This document shows positions 48,449-56,568 of a stretch of DNA of 64,000 nucleotides, in pieces (position 1 is the first letter of the stretch; each line of letters starts with the position of its first letter). Source of the DNA: DATBLY01 sp963705545 (GTDB lineage: Bacteria > Actinomycetota > UBA4738 > HRBIN12); assembly GCA_963705545.1 (NCBI GenBank), contig CAVPJX010000001.1:1054001-1118000 (forward strand), given 5' to 3'. The position numbers and the translations under genes are program-made. Below the pieces are notes generated by a model. That model worked only from the letters and a program-made list of their open reading frames with translations, was not told the origin of the DNA and did no database searches.

Positions 48449-49358
48449 CGGTGGGACGCGGGAACAGGCCCGCGCCCTCGACCACCTTCACCACCAGGTC
48501 GTCGCGGCCCATCCCCATCAGGTGGATCCCGGCGACGCCCTCGATCCGGCGCACCGCGTTCACGACGCCGATCGTCAGCTCGAGGCCGGCCGCCTCCGCT
48601 TCATCACCCGCCGCGTCGAGCGCCCGCAGCAGCTCCGCCGGGATCCGCACACCGGGCAGGTGCTCCTGCATGGAACGGGCGCCGGCGGCGCTGCGCAACG
48701 GGACGAGCCCGACGATCACGCGCGCTCGCTCGAAGACGCCCAGCCCGCGGATCCGGTCCGCCCACGCGGCGAGAAGTTCCACGTCGTAGGCGATCTGCGT
48801 CCAGATCACGTCGGCCCCGGCGTCGAGCTTCGACTCGAGGCGCGCAGGATCGTACGGATCGGCGAGCGGGAGGTCGGCGACGCCGATCAGGTAGCGAGGA
48901 GGCTCGGCCAGCCCCGCCCCGGAGAGCAGGGTGCCCTCGTCTCGCATCCGGCGCGCCAGCGCGACGACCTCGTTCACCGTGAGATCGCCGACCGCCACCG
49001 CATCGGGATGGTCGCCGACCGCGAGCGGATCGCCCGAGAGGCAGAGCACGTTGCGCGCACCGAGCGCCCACGCGCCCAACAGGTCCGCGGTGATCGCCAG
49101 GCGGTTGCGGTCGCGGCAGGTCAGCTGGACGGTTGGCTCGAGCCCGGCGTCCGCGACCGCGCGGACGCCGGCGAGGGGCGACATGTGCGCCGAGGCCGTC
49201 GGGTTGTCCGTGAGGTTCACGGCGTCCACGTAGCCGACGAGCGCGCGGGCGTGCGCGGTGACGGGCGACGCGTCGGCCGAGCGCGGCGGCACCACCTCGC
49301 TCGTGACGCAGAACTGGCCGGAGGCGAGGAGCGCGGCCAGCCGCCCGCCGGCGGTCAC
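48438..49358 (-). CDS. metF: Methylenetetrahydrofolate reductase family protein
   Basis: 306 residues, GTG start overlapping the folD stop (GTGA). TIM-barrel flavoprotein features: 'SGQFCVTSEVVPPRSADASP' (the E-x-x-P-P of the substrate site), 'DAVNLTDNPTASAHMSPLAG', 'EPTVQLTCRDRNRLAITADL' (Q-L-T-C-R-D-R-N, FAD-binding), 'NVLCLSGDPLAVGDHPDA' and 'ADVIWTQIAYDVELLAAW'. It reduces 5,10-methylene-THF to 5-methyl-THF or works in reverse in C1 oxidation. Together with folD it forms a compact folate pair, which links purine synthesis (purH, purN need formyl-THF) with methionine synthesis. The ending 'GIHLMGMGRDDLVVKVVEGA' is typical of the bacterial form. Confidence 0.9.
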   Translation of the reverse strand: MTAGGRLAALLASGQFCVTSEVVPPRSADASPVTAHARALVGYVDAVNLTDNPTASAHMSPLAGVRAVADAGLEPTVQLTCRDRNRLAITADLLGAWALGARNVLCLSGDPLAVGDHPDAVAVGDLTVNEVVALARRMRDEGTLLSGAGLAEPPRYLIGVADLPLADPYDPARLESKLDAGADVIWTQIAYDVELLAAWADRIRGLGVFERARVIVGLVPLRSAAGARSMQEHLPGVRIPAELLRALDAAGDEAEAAGLELTIGVVNAVRRIEGVAGIHLMGMGRDDLVVKVVEGAGLFPRPTGAW

Positions 49359-50224
49359 CGGCCGCCGTACGCCTGGGTCTCGGCGGCCGACACCGTGTTC
49401 ACCAGGAGCATCGCGACGGTCATCGGGCCGACGCCGCCCGGGACCGGCGTGATCAGCCCCGCCACCTCGCTCGCCTCGCCGAAGCGCACGTCGCCGACCA
49501 GTCCCTCGTCGGTCCGGTGCATCCCGACGTCGATCACGGTGGCGCCCGGCTTGATCATGTCCCCGCCGATCAGCTCCGGGACGCCGGCGGCGGCGACCAG
49601 GATGTCGGCGCGTCGGGTGTGGTCGGCGAGCCCCTTCGTCTTCACGTGACAGATCGTGACGGTGGCGTTCCCACGGATGGAGTCCTGCGCCAGCATGATC
49701 GAGAGCGGCGCGCCGACGAGCTCCCCGTAGCCGACGACGACGACCTCGGCGCCCTGCAGCTCGGTCCCGCTGCGGAGCAGGAGCTCCACGATGCCGTAGG
49801 GCGTCGCCGGCGGGAACGTGGGCTCCCCGCGGACCATCATGCCGACGTTCGTCGGATGCAGCCCGTCGACGTCCTTGGCCGGATCCATGGTCCGCTGCAC
49901 CTCCAGCTCGCGCACGTGCGGCGGCATCGGGAGCTGGACGATGATCCCGTGGATCTCGGGGTCGCGGTTCAACCGCCGGATCGTGGCGTGCAGCTCTCCC
50001 TCGGTCACGTAGGCCGGCATATCCACCTGTTCGGACCGGATCCCGACGTCCGCGCAGGCCTTGTGCTTCGAGCCGACGTAGATGCGAGAGGCCTGGTCGT
50101 CGCCCACGAGGACGGCGGCCAGGCCGGGGGTCACGCCCCGTTCGGCGAGCGCGCGTACGCGCTCCGCGACCTCCGAGCGGATCTGCGCGGCGATCGCCTT
50201 GCCGTCGAGGATCTGGGCGGTCAC
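49355..50224 (-). CDS. folD: Bifunctional methylenetetrahydrofolate dehydrogenase/cyclohydrolase
   Basis: 289 residues. 'TPGLAAVLVGDDQASRIYVG' and 'SKHKACADVGIRSEQVDMPA' hold the catalytic Lys; 'HGIIVQLPMPPHVRELEVQR' and 'MDPAKDVDGLHPTNVGMMVR' bind folate; 'VVVVGYGELVGAPLSIMLA' is the dinucleotide loop, in which the common GRS is replaced by GYG; 'ITPVPGGVGPMTVAMLLVNT' is the C-terminal signature. It interconverts 5,10-methylene-THF and 10-formyl-THF, feeding PurN and PurH encoded just upstream (43 bp between purH stop and folD start). Coupled to metF by GTGA. Confidence 0.95.
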   Translation of the reverse strand: MTAQILDGKAIAAQIRSEVAERVRALAERGVTPGLAAVLVGDDQASRIYVGSKHKACADVGIRSEQVDMPAYVTEGELHATIRRLNRDPEIHGIIVQLPMPPHVRELEVQRTMDPAKDVDGLHPTNVGMMVRGEPTFPPATPYGIVELLLRSGTELQGAEVVVVGYGELVGAPLSIMLAQDSIRGNATVTICHVKTKGLADHTRRADILVAAAGVPELIGGDMIKPGATVIDVGMHRTDEGLVGDVRFGEASEVAGLITPVPGGVGPMTVAMLLVNTVSAAETQAYGGR

Positions 50225-50267
50225 GGTGGAGCATCCTATCGGGTGCGACGCCCCCGGCCGGGCACGC

Positions 50268-51809
50268 TCAGTGGCGGAAGTGCCGGACCCCGGTGAGCAC
50301 GACCGCCATCCGTCGGGCCTCCGCGGCGGCGAGGACCGCCTCGTCGCCCTTCGATCCCCCCGGGTGGATCACCGCGGTGCAGCCCGCGTCCGCGGCCACC
50401 TCCAGGGCATCGGGGAACGGGAAGAACGCGTCGCTCGCGAGGACGGCGCCCGCGGCCCGTCCCCCCGCCTTGCGCGTCGCGATCCACGAGGCGTCCACCC
50501 GCGACATCTGCCCGGCGCCGATCCCGACGGTGGCGCCGTCCCTCACCAGCACGATCGTGTTCGACTTCACGCGCCACGCGATCGTCCAGGCGAGCGCGAG
50601 ATCCGCCCACTCCCGCTCCGTGGGCTCACGGCTCGACACCACCTTCCAGTCGTCCCGGGTCTCGGTCACCACGTCCCGGTCCTGGATCAGCGCCCCGCCG
50701 GGCAACGGACGCACGTCGGGTCCGGCATCTCGCTGCAGCGGGGCCCGGACCACGCGGAGGTTGGGCCGCTCCGCGAACGCGGCGAGCGCCTCGTCGTCGA
50801 ATGCGGGGGCGATCACCACCTCGGTGAAGACATCGCGCATCGCGGCTGCGGCCGATCCGTCGCACGTCCCGTGGAACGCCACGATCCCGCCGAACGCGCT
50901 GACCTCGTCGCACGCGAACGCCGCGGCGTACGACGCCGCAGGCGTGCCGAGCGCCGCGGCGCCGCACGGGTTGTTGTGTTTGACGATCGCGGCGGAGCCC
51001 GCGGGCATCGCCGCGACCAGCTCGGCGGCGGCGAAGGCGTCGAGCCAGTTGTTGAACGACATGTCCTTGCCCTGCAGGACCTCAGCGCCGCCGAGCGGTC
51101 CCGTTCCGGCCACCGCTCGGTAGAGGGCGCCCCGCTGGTGCGGGTTCTCGCCGTACCGAAGCTCGCCGAGCTTCTCGTAGGCGAGCCCGACGAAGCTGGG
51201 GAGCTGCTCCCCCGCCTCTCGCGCGGCGAACCAGCCGGCGACGGCGGCGTCGTAGGCCGCGGTGTGGGCGAAGGCCTCGGCCGCCAGCGCACGACGCGTC
51301 GCGTCGGACAGCCCGCCGTCGCGTCGGAGCTCGTCGACGATCCCCGCGTAGCGAGTGGGGTCCGTCACGACGCCGACCGACGCGTGGTTCTTCGCGGCCG
51401 CGCGGATCATCGCGGGGCCACCGATGTCGATCTGCTCGATCACGTCGTCGGGTCCCGCGCCGCTCGCGACCGTCTCGCGGAACGGGTACAGGTTCACCAC
51501 GACCAGGTCGAACGGCTCGATCGCGTGCGTGGCGAGCTCCGCCTCGTGCTCGGGTCGCCGGCGGTCGGCCAGGATCCCGCCGTGGATCTTCGGATGCAAG
51601 GTCTTCACGCGGCCGCCGAGCATCTCGGGCGATCCCGTGACCTCCTCGACCGAGGTCACCGGCAGGCCCGCGTCGCGGAGGGTCGCGGCGGTGCCCCCCG
51701 ACGACACGAGCGCCACCCCGAGCTCGTCCAGCGCGCGGGCGAGGCCGACGACCCCGGCCTTGTCGAAGACGGCCAGCAGCGCCCGCCGCACCGGCCGGAC
51801 GTCGCTCAT
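50268..51809 (-). CDS. purH: Bifunctional AICAR transformylase / IMP cyclohydrolase
   Basis: 513 residues. Residues ~1-195 form the MGS-like IMP cyclohydrolase ('RALLAVFDKAGVVGLARALD', 'GVALVSSGGTAATLRDAGLP', 'GGRVKTLHPKIHGGILADRR', 'IDIGGPAMIRAAAKNHASVG'). The rest is AICAR transformylase with 'LRYGENPHQRGALYRAVAGT', catalytic Lys-His in 'GSAAIVKHNNPCGAAALGTP', 'SNTIVLVRDGATVGIGAGQM' and 'ASDAFFPFPDALEVAADAGC'. It catalyses the last two steps of IMP synthesis using 10-formyl-THF. ATG overlaps the purN stop (ATGA). Confidence 0.96.
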   Translation of the reverse strand: MSDVRPVRRALLAVFDKAGVVGLARALDELGVALVSSGGTAATLRDAGLPVTSVEEVTGSPEMLGGRVKTLHPKIHGGILADRRRPEHEAELATHAIEPFDLVVVNLYPFRETVASGAGPDDVIEQIDIGGPAMIRAAAKNHASVGVVTDPTRYAGIVDELRRDGGLSDATRRALAAEAFAHTAAYDAAVAGWFAAREAGEQLPSFVGLAYEKLGELRYGENPHQRGALYRAVAGTGPLGGAEVLQGKDMSFNNWLDAFAAAELVAAMPAGSAAIVKHNNPCGAAALGTPAASYAAAFACDEVSAFGGIVAFHGTCDGSAAAAMRDVFTEVVIAPAFDDEALAAFAERPNLRVVRAPLQRDAGPDVRPLPGGALIQDRDVVTETRDDWKVVSSREPTEREWADLALAWTIAWRVKSNTIVLVRDGATVGIGAGQMSRVDASWIATRKAGGRAAGAVLASDAFFPFPDALEVAADAGCTAVIHPGGSKGDEAVLAAAEARRMAVVLTGVRHFRH

Positions 51810-52414
51810 GCCGCCCCCTCGTCGATCGTCACCGAACGTCCCTCCACGCGGAGCCCGCCGCGCAGCAGCGCTCGGATCGCCGCCGGGAGCAGCCGGTGCT
51901 CCACCTCGTGGACCCGGGCCTCCAGGGACTCCCAGTCGTCGTCGTCGCGGATCGGGATCGCCTCTTGGAGCACGACGGGCCCGGTGTCGACGCCGGCATC
52001 GACCAGGAAGACGGTGACGCCGGTGACCTTCGCCCCGTAGGCGAGCGCGTCGCGGACACCGTGCATCCCGGGGAAGGCCGGCAGGAGCGACGGGTGAACG
52101 TTCAACCATCGGCCGGCATAGGCATCGAGTACGGAAGCGCCCAGCACGCGCATGTATCCCGCGCTCACGATCACGTCGATGCCGCGATCCCGCAGCAGGG
52201 TCGCCACGGCCTCCTCGAAGGCCGCCCGATCCCCGAAGTCCGCCGGAACGATCACCGCGCCGTCCACCCCGGCGGACGACGCGCGCTCCAACGCGAACAC
52301 GCCGGGCCGATCCGACAGGACGAGCGCGACGTGCGGGCGGATCTGCGGGTCGTCGAGCAGCGCCTGCAGGTTCGTCCCCGAGCCGGAGACCAACACCGCG
52401 ACCCGCTGACCCAT
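51806..52414 (-). CDS. purN: Phosphoribosylglycinamide formyltransferase
   Basis: 202 residues. 'RVAVLVSGSGTNLQALLDDP' binds the GAR phosphate; 'IDVIVSAGYMRVLGASVLDA' holds part of the folate site; 'GRWLNVHPSLLPAFPGMHGV' supplies the catalytic His; 'VTVFLVDAGVDTGPVVLQEA' supplies the catalytic Asp. The catalytic Asn usual at 'N-x-H' is present in 'LNVHPS'. It formylates GAR with 10-formyl-THF in purine synthesis. First gene of purN-purH-folD-metF-amidohydrolase on the minus strand; divergent from the 52455 gene, 40 bp between starts. Confidence 0.95.
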   Translation of the reverse strand: MGQRVAVLVSGSGTNLQALLDDPQIRPHVALVLSDRPGVFALERASSAGVDGAVIVPADFGDRAAFEEAVATLLRDRGIDVIVSAGYMRVLGASVLDAYAGRWLNVHPSLLPAFPGMHGVRDALAYGAKVTGVTVFLVDAGVDTGPVVLQEAIPIRDDDDWESLEARVHEVEHRLLPAAIRALLRGGLRVEGRSVTIDEGAA

Positions 52415-52454
52415 GACGGCGGCATGCTACCGAACCGCCCCCTAAGCTTGCCCC

Positions 52455-53048
52455 ATGCCGCCCGACGATCGCGTCACGAAGGTCGCCGATCGGTGCGCGT
52501 CCCACCCGGGACGCCCCAAGGCCGCCGATTGCGAACGATGCGGCCGGGCGCTCTGCATCGTCTGCGCCGTGCCGGTACGCGGGGTCGCGTACGGCCCGGA
52601 GTGCCTGGATACGGTGCTCGGCGACGACGCGGTGCTCGTCGAAGCCCCGAAGCCGACGCGGGCCCCGGCGGATCGCGCGGCCGGCGTGGCGCTCGCCGTC
52701 GCCCTGATCGCCACCTTCGCGCCGTGGACGCGCTTCGGGACGGGTTCGGGCTGGTGGCACGGGGCGTGGAGCCCCGACGTTCGGTGGTCGATGCTCGCCG
52801 CCGTCGCCGCGGTCGTCGCCGTGGTCGCGTGGGTCGTCGCCGGGCCGGGGCGCAGGCGCGCGCGGCTGGGTCGACGGGTATGCATGGTGGCGTGCGTGGC
52901 CGTCGCGATCGGCTCGCTCTTCGCGTTCCTCAACCCGCCGCCGTTCACCAAGCCTGCCTCGGCGCCGTGGATCGCGCTCGCGGCGTCCGTGGCAGCGCTC
53001 GTCGCGCTCGCGATCGTCCCGCGACGTCCGGATCCCGGCGAGGCCTGA
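52455..53048 (+). CDS. B-box-like zinc-finger membrane protein
   Basis: 197 residues. N-terminal zinc finger 'DRCASHPGRPKAADCERCGR' plus 'ALCIVCAVPVRGVAYGPEC' has the C-x2-H / C-x2-C / C-x2-C / (H)C spacing of bacterial B-box-type fingers. Four hydrophobic segments follow (~78-92, ~115-140, ~150-165, ~172-190), with an extracytoplasmic Trp-rich loop 'WTRFGTGSGWWHGAWSPDVR' after the first. Such B-box membrane proteins are common in Actinomycetota, sometimes fused to rhomboid proteases; no rhomboid motif is seen here. Function unknown. Confidence 0.65.
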   Translation: MPPDDRVTKVADRCASHPGRPKAADCERCGRALCIVCAVPVRGVAYGPECLDTVLGDDAVLVEAPKPTRAPADRAAGVALAVALIATFAPWTRFGTGSGWWHGAWSPDVRWSMLAAVAAVVAVVAWVVAGPGRRRARLGRRVCMVACVAVAIGSLFAFLNPPPFTKPASAPWIALAASVAALVALAIVPRRPDPGEA

Positions 53049-53170
53049 GGCCTCGAAGCGGCCCGGCTCCCCGGTCGAGTGTTTGACTCGCCCCCGGACG
53101 AGGGCTTCAATCGTTCCGGTCGCGACGGTGGTCGTCGCGTCATTCGCGACGTGCCCCGAAAGGAGCCGGC
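53049..53170 (+). promoter_or_regulatory. Structured leader upstream of the 53171 membrane-protein gene
   Basis: A 122-bp gap with several potential hairpins. CGAGT-gtttg-ACTCG lies at 53076-53090. GTCGCG at 53134-53139 can pair either with the preceding CGCGAC (53121-53126) or with the following CGCGAC (53145-53150), but not both. AAGGAG lies just before the ATG. Alternative pairing of this sort is seen in attenuators and riboswitches, but no known riboswitch class is recognised. Confidence 0.35.
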
Positions 53171-53674
53171 ATGGAGAACAAGCCTGCAGGGGGGTTCGAT
53201 ATCTCGGGCCTGACCACGGCCAGCAAGATCATGCTCGTGAGCGGGATCCTCCTGCTGATCGACAGCTTCCTGAGTTGGCAGCGCGTCTGCGTCGATTTCG
53301 GCGATTTCGGCGGCGGGTGCGCCGGGGCGAGCGCCTGGGCCGGCAGCGGGAGCTTCGCCGGCGTGATCATGGGGATCCTGCTGATCGTGCTCGTCATCTG
53401 GGAGGTCGTACAGCTCGCCAACATGGCGGGGAACATCCAGATCGGGATCCCGCCGACGAAGGGGAGCGCCTACCTAGGGTTCGCGGTCGTGGGCTTCGGC
53501 GTCCTGAAGTTCATCATCGTGCTGTTCAGCTCGGTCAAGCCGTCGCTCTTCGGGTGGATCGGACTGGTCCTGCTCGTGATCCTCGGCTACGGCTCGTGGA
53601 TGAAGTACCAGGAGGTCGAGGCGGGCTCGATGGGCAGCAGCAGCCCTCCCGGCGACTCCGGATTCAGCGCCTGA
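53171..53674 (+). CDS. Hypothetical four-helix membrane protein
   Basis: 167 residues, ATG with AAGGAG upstream. Segments: ~18-34 ('SKIMLVSGILLLIDSFLSWQ'), ~62-84 ('FAGVIMGILLIVLVIWEVVQ'), ~100-118 ('YLGFAVVGFGVLKFIIVLFS') and ~123-142 ('LFGWIGLVLLVILGYGSWMK'). The loop after helix 1 contains 'RVCVDFGDFGGGCAGASAWA' with two cysteines, probably a disulfide outside the membrane. The pattern (helix, 'FLSW' turn, Gly/Ala loop with Cys pair, three helices) resembles small actinobacterial DUF membrane proteins with a 'SW' motif. Followed by a strong terminator at 53691. Function unknown. Confidence 0.65.
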   Translation: MENKPAGGFDISGLTTASKIMLVSGILLLIDSFLSWQRVCVDFGDFGGGCAGASAWAGSGSFAGVIMGILLIVLVIWEVVQLANMAGNIQIGIPPTKGSAYLGFAVVGFGVLKFIIVLFSSVKPSLFGWIGLVLLVILGYGSWMKYQEVEAGSMGSSSPPGDSGFSA

Positions 53675-53690
53675 ACCGAAGACCCTCGTC

Positions 53691-53723
53691 CGAAGGGCGG
53701 CCGCACGCTGCGGCCGCCCTTCG
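53691..53723 (+). terminator. Strong 15-bp stem-loop terminator
   Basis: CGAAGGGCGGCCGCA at 53691-53705, loop CGC, and TGCGGCCGCCCTTCG at 53709-53723 form a perfect 15-bp stem, 17 bases after the membrane-protein stop. There is no T-tract, as usual for actinobacterial terminators. It is the most stable hairpin noticed in the window. Confidence 0.85.
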
Positions 53724-53832
53724 CGCATCCGCGATCCGCGGGCGCTCCTCGGTCGCGCGGATGCGGCGAGAGGAGCCCGCCGGGCTCGTTCCGGGTAGCC
53801 TGTAGACCCCGACGAGCGGAAAGGCGTCGAGC

Positions 53833-54555
53833 GTGAAGAAGTGCCCCTACTGCGCGGAGATGATCCAGGACGAGGCGATCAAGTGCCGCTACTGCCTCAG
53901 CGATCTGACCGTCCCGGCCCCCGGTGCGTCCCCCGGTTCATCCGACGCCGACACCGCCGTCGCGGCCGAGACGCAGGAGGGGTCGAGCCCGGCACAGACC
54001 GACGCCGGCGCCACCGCCGAACCGGCGAGCGCGACGGAGGTCGCGTCGGCGCCGAGCGAACCCGTGGCGGCCGAGCCGACGTCGGGCGGAGCGCCCCCGT
54101 CCGGATCCGCCACCACCACAGAGGTTCGGTACACCCACTCCGGATACCGGTACGTCCTCGGCTACGGCGACGACTTCTTCGGGATCTGGGACCGTCAATC
54201 GCCGTCGGTCGCCGCGGAGCGGTTCCCACGGACCGACGATGGGTGGCAGCGTGCCTGGACCCGGTTCATCGGTCTCGAGCCGAACCACGTCGCGGTCCCG
54301 GCCTCCGGTGGCGGCACCACCTCACCGGTGGACAACGACGTCCTGCAGTACACGCACTCCGGCCAGCGGTACCTGCTGGGGTACGGCCGGGGCTTCTTCG
54401 GGATCTGGGACCGGCAGGCGCCGGCGGTGCCGGTCGAGCGCTTCAGCCGCGACGACGCCGGATGGGCGGCCGCGTGGCACCGGTACAACCAGCTCGAGAC
54501 GCACTACACGGAGGTCGGGCTCTCCTCGACCTCCGGCGGCGACGCCTCGGGCTGA
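53833..54555 (+). CDS. Zinc-ribbon protein with two copies of a YTHSG...FFGIWDR repeat
   Basis: 240 residues, GTG start with GGAAAGG upstream. Residues 1-25 are a zinc ribbon ('KKCPYCAEMIQDEAIKCRYC'). A low-complexity Ala/Glu/Ser linker (~28-98) follows. Then come two tandem copies of a ~50-residue unit: 'RYTHSGYRYVLGYGDDFFGI' + 'WDRQSPSVAAERFPRTDDGW', and 'QYTHSGQRYLLGYGRGFFGI' + 'WDRQAPAVPVERFSRDDAGW'. Each is followed by an 'AW.R...LE' helix. The strongly conserved Tyr/Trp/Phe core suggests a small beta-rich binding module. I do not recognise the repeat in a named family. Cytoplasmic (no signal or helix). The stop abuts the sucD stop (TGATCA). Confidence 0.65.
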   Translation: MKKCPYCAEMIQDEAIKCRYCLSDLTVPAPGASPGSSDADTAVAAETQEGSSPAQTDAGATAEPASATEVASAPSEPVAAEPTSGGAPPSGSATTTEVRYTHSGYRYVLGYGDDFFGIWDRQSPSVAAERFPRTDDGWQRAWTRFIGLEPNHVAVPASGGGTTSPVDNDVLQYTHSGQRYLLGYGRGFFGIWDRQAPAVPVERFSRDDAGWAAAWHRYNQLETHYTEVGLSSTSGGDASG

Positions 54556-55425
54556 TCAGCGGAGCGCGTCGCGGACCAGCTCGCCTACCTGGGTCGGCGT
54601 GCGGCCCACGCGGACGCCGACCGCCTCGAGCGCATCGGCCTTCGCCGCCGCCGTCCCCACCGAGCCGGTGACGATGGCGCCGGCATGTCCCATGCGCTTG
54701 CCGGGTGGCGCCTCGAAGCCCGCGATGTAGCCGACCACCGGCTTCGAGACGTGGCCGGCGATGTAGGCGGCGGCGCGCTCCTCGTCGTCCCCGCCGATCT
54801 CCCCGACCATCACCACGAGATCGGTCGCCGCGTCCTCCTCGAAGCGCGCGAGCGACTCGACGAACCCGATCCCGTGGACCGGATCGCCGCCCATGCCGAC
54901 GCACGTCGATTGCCCCAGGCCGAGCTGCGTCAGCTCGTGGACGATCTGGTAGACGAGCGTGCCCGAGCGGGAGACGAGCCCGACGCGTCCCGGCGCACAG
55001 ATCTCGCCGGGGATGATCCCCACGTTGGCCGCGCCCGGCGAGATCAAGCCTGGACAGTTCGGCCCCACCAGCGTCGTCCCGGTGGCCCGCAGGTAGCTGT
55101 GGACGATCGCCATGTCGCGGACGGGGATCCCCTCGGTGATGCAGACCACGACGTCGATCCCGGCGTCGGCCGCCTCGAGGACCGCCTCGGCGGCGAACCG
55201 CGGCGGCACGAAGACCATCGAGGTGTTCGCTCCGGTCTCCCGGACCGCGTCGGCGACCGTGTCGAACACCGGGATCCCCTCGACCGACTCCCCCGCCTTG
55301 CCGGGCGTGACCCCGGCGACGACCGCGGTCCCGTAGGCCCGGTTGCGCACCGTGTGGAACGTCCCCTCGCGCCCGGTGATCCCCTGCACGACGAGGCGCG
55401 TCTCGGCTCCGATCAAGATGCTCAT
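54556..55425 (-). CDS. sucD: Succinyl-CoA synthetase alpha subunit
   Basis: 289 residues. CoA-binding 'TRLVVQGITGREGTFHTVRN' at the N-terminus, 'YGTAVVAGVTPGKAGESVEG', 'GIDVVVCITEGIPVRDMAIV', 'TLVGPNCPGLISPGAANVGI' and the phosphohistidine segment 'GKRMGHAGAIVTGSVGTAAA'. With SucC it interconverts succinyl-CoA and succinate while making ATP or GTP. ATG overlaps the sucC stop (ATGA). Product succinate feeds SdhCDAB at 36.5-39.9 kb. Confidence 0.97.
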   Translation of the reverse strand: MSILIGAETRLVVQGITGREGTFHTVRNRAYGTAVVAGVTPGKAGESVEGIPVFDTVADAVRETGANTSMVFVPPRFAAEAVLEAADAGIDVVVCITEGIPVRDMAIVHSYLRATGTTLVGPNCPGLISPGAANVGIIPGEICAPGRVGLVSRSGTLVYQIVHELTQLGLGQSTCVGMGGDPVHGIGFVESLARFEEDAATDLVVMVGEIGGDDEERAAAYIAGHVSKPVVGYIAGFEAPPGKRMGHAGAIVTGSVGTAAAKADALEAVGVRVGRTPTQVGELVRDALR

Positions 55426-56567
55426 ACCGGCCCCCCGGCGGCCAGCCGCGTCGCCGTCTCCGCGGCCTCGAGCATCGTCGCCGCCGCCACGATCCGCGGA
55501 TGTGCGGCCTCGGTCAGGATCCGGCGACCCTCCTCGGCGTTCGTCCCGTCGAGGCGCACGACGATCGGCACGCTCGCCTCGACGCGATCGAGCGCCTCCA
55601 GGATGCCCCGCGCCACGAGGTCCCCGCGAGTGATCCCGCCGAAGATGTTCACGAAGACGGCCCTCACCGCCGGATCGGAGAGGATGACCTGCAGCGAGGT
55701 CGCCATCGTGTCGGCGCTCGCTCCGCCACCGACGTCGAGGAAGTTCGCCGCCTTGCCGCCCGCCTGCGCGACCACGTCGAGCGTGGACATCACCAACCCC
55801 GCCCCGTTGCCGATGATCCCGACGTCGCCGTCGAGCTTCACGTACTGGAGGCCCGCCTCCTTCGCGCGCGCCTCGACGGGATCGATCGGGAACGACGCCT
55901 TCAACGCCTCCAGGGCCGGTCGGCGCGAGAGCGCGTTGTCGTCGATCGTGACCTTCGCATCGAGCGCCACGACGCTCCCGTCCTCGAGCTGCACGAGCGG
56001 GTTGACCTCGAGCAGGGTCGCGTCCTGGTCCTCGAGCAGCCCCCAGAGCCGGCGGAGCACGTCCGACGCGCCATCCCGAGCATCCGGCGGCAAGACGGCG
56101 GTCAGCTCGCGGAGGTGGTAGGCCCTCAGGGACAGGAGCGGGTCCACGTGGACGCGACGCAGGGCCTCCGGGCGCGTCCGGGCGAGCTCCTCGATGTCCA
56201 CGCCGCCCTCGGCGGTCATCATCGCCAGGTAGTCCCCGGCGGAGCGGTCGAGCAGGATCGAGGTGTAGAACTCGCGCGCGATCGGCAGGAGCTCCTCGAC
56301 GAGCACGCGGGTCACCGGAAGGTCCTTGAAGCCCTCGCTCAGCATCCGGTCGGCCTCCGCGGCCGCGCGCTCCGGCGAGTCCACCAGCACCACGCCGCCG
56401 CCCTTGCCGCGACCGCCGATCTGGACCTGCACCTTCACCACCGAGCGGCCGCCGAGCTCGCGCGTGGCGGCGGCCGCCTCGTCCGCGCTCGTCGCGACGA
56501 TCCCACGCGGCGTGGGGATCCCGGCCGCGCGGAAGAGGTCCTTCCCCTGGTGCTCGTAGAGGTCCAA
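55422..56567 (-). CDS. sucC: Succinyl-CoA synthetase beta subunit
   Basis: 381 residues from a TTG start, the only start giving the family N-terminus 'DLYEHQGKDLFRAAGIPTPR'. ATP-grasp features: 'RSVVKVQVQIGGRGKGGGVV' (K-x-Q-x-x-x-G-x-R-G-K-x-G-G), 'EFYTSILLDRSAGDYLAMMT', 'LLEVNPLVQLEDGSVVALDA' and 'FVNIFGGITRGDLVARGILE'. Pairs with SucD. The TTG lies one base after the stop of the B12-binding mutase subunit, so mutase subunit, SucC and SucD are probably made from one message. Confidence 0.96.
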   Translation of the reverse strand: MDLYEHQGKDLFRAAGIPTPRGIVATSADEAAAATRELGGRSVVKVQVQIGGRGKGGGVVLVDSPERAAAEADRMLSEGFKDLPVTRVLVEELLPIAREFYTSILLDRSAGDYLAMMTAEGGVDIEELARTRPEALRRVHVDPLLSLRAYHLRELTAVLPPDARDGASDVLRRLWGLLEDQDATLLEVNPLVQLEDGSVVALDAKVTIDDNALSRRPALEALKASFPIDPVEARAKEAGLQYVKLDGDVGIIGNGAGLVMSTLDVVAQAGGKAANFLDVGGGASADTMATSLQVILSDPAVRAVFVNIFGGITRGDLVARGILEALDRVEASVPIVVRLDGTNAEEGRRILTEAAHPRIVAAATMLEAAETATRLAAGGPV

Positions 56568-56568
56568 C

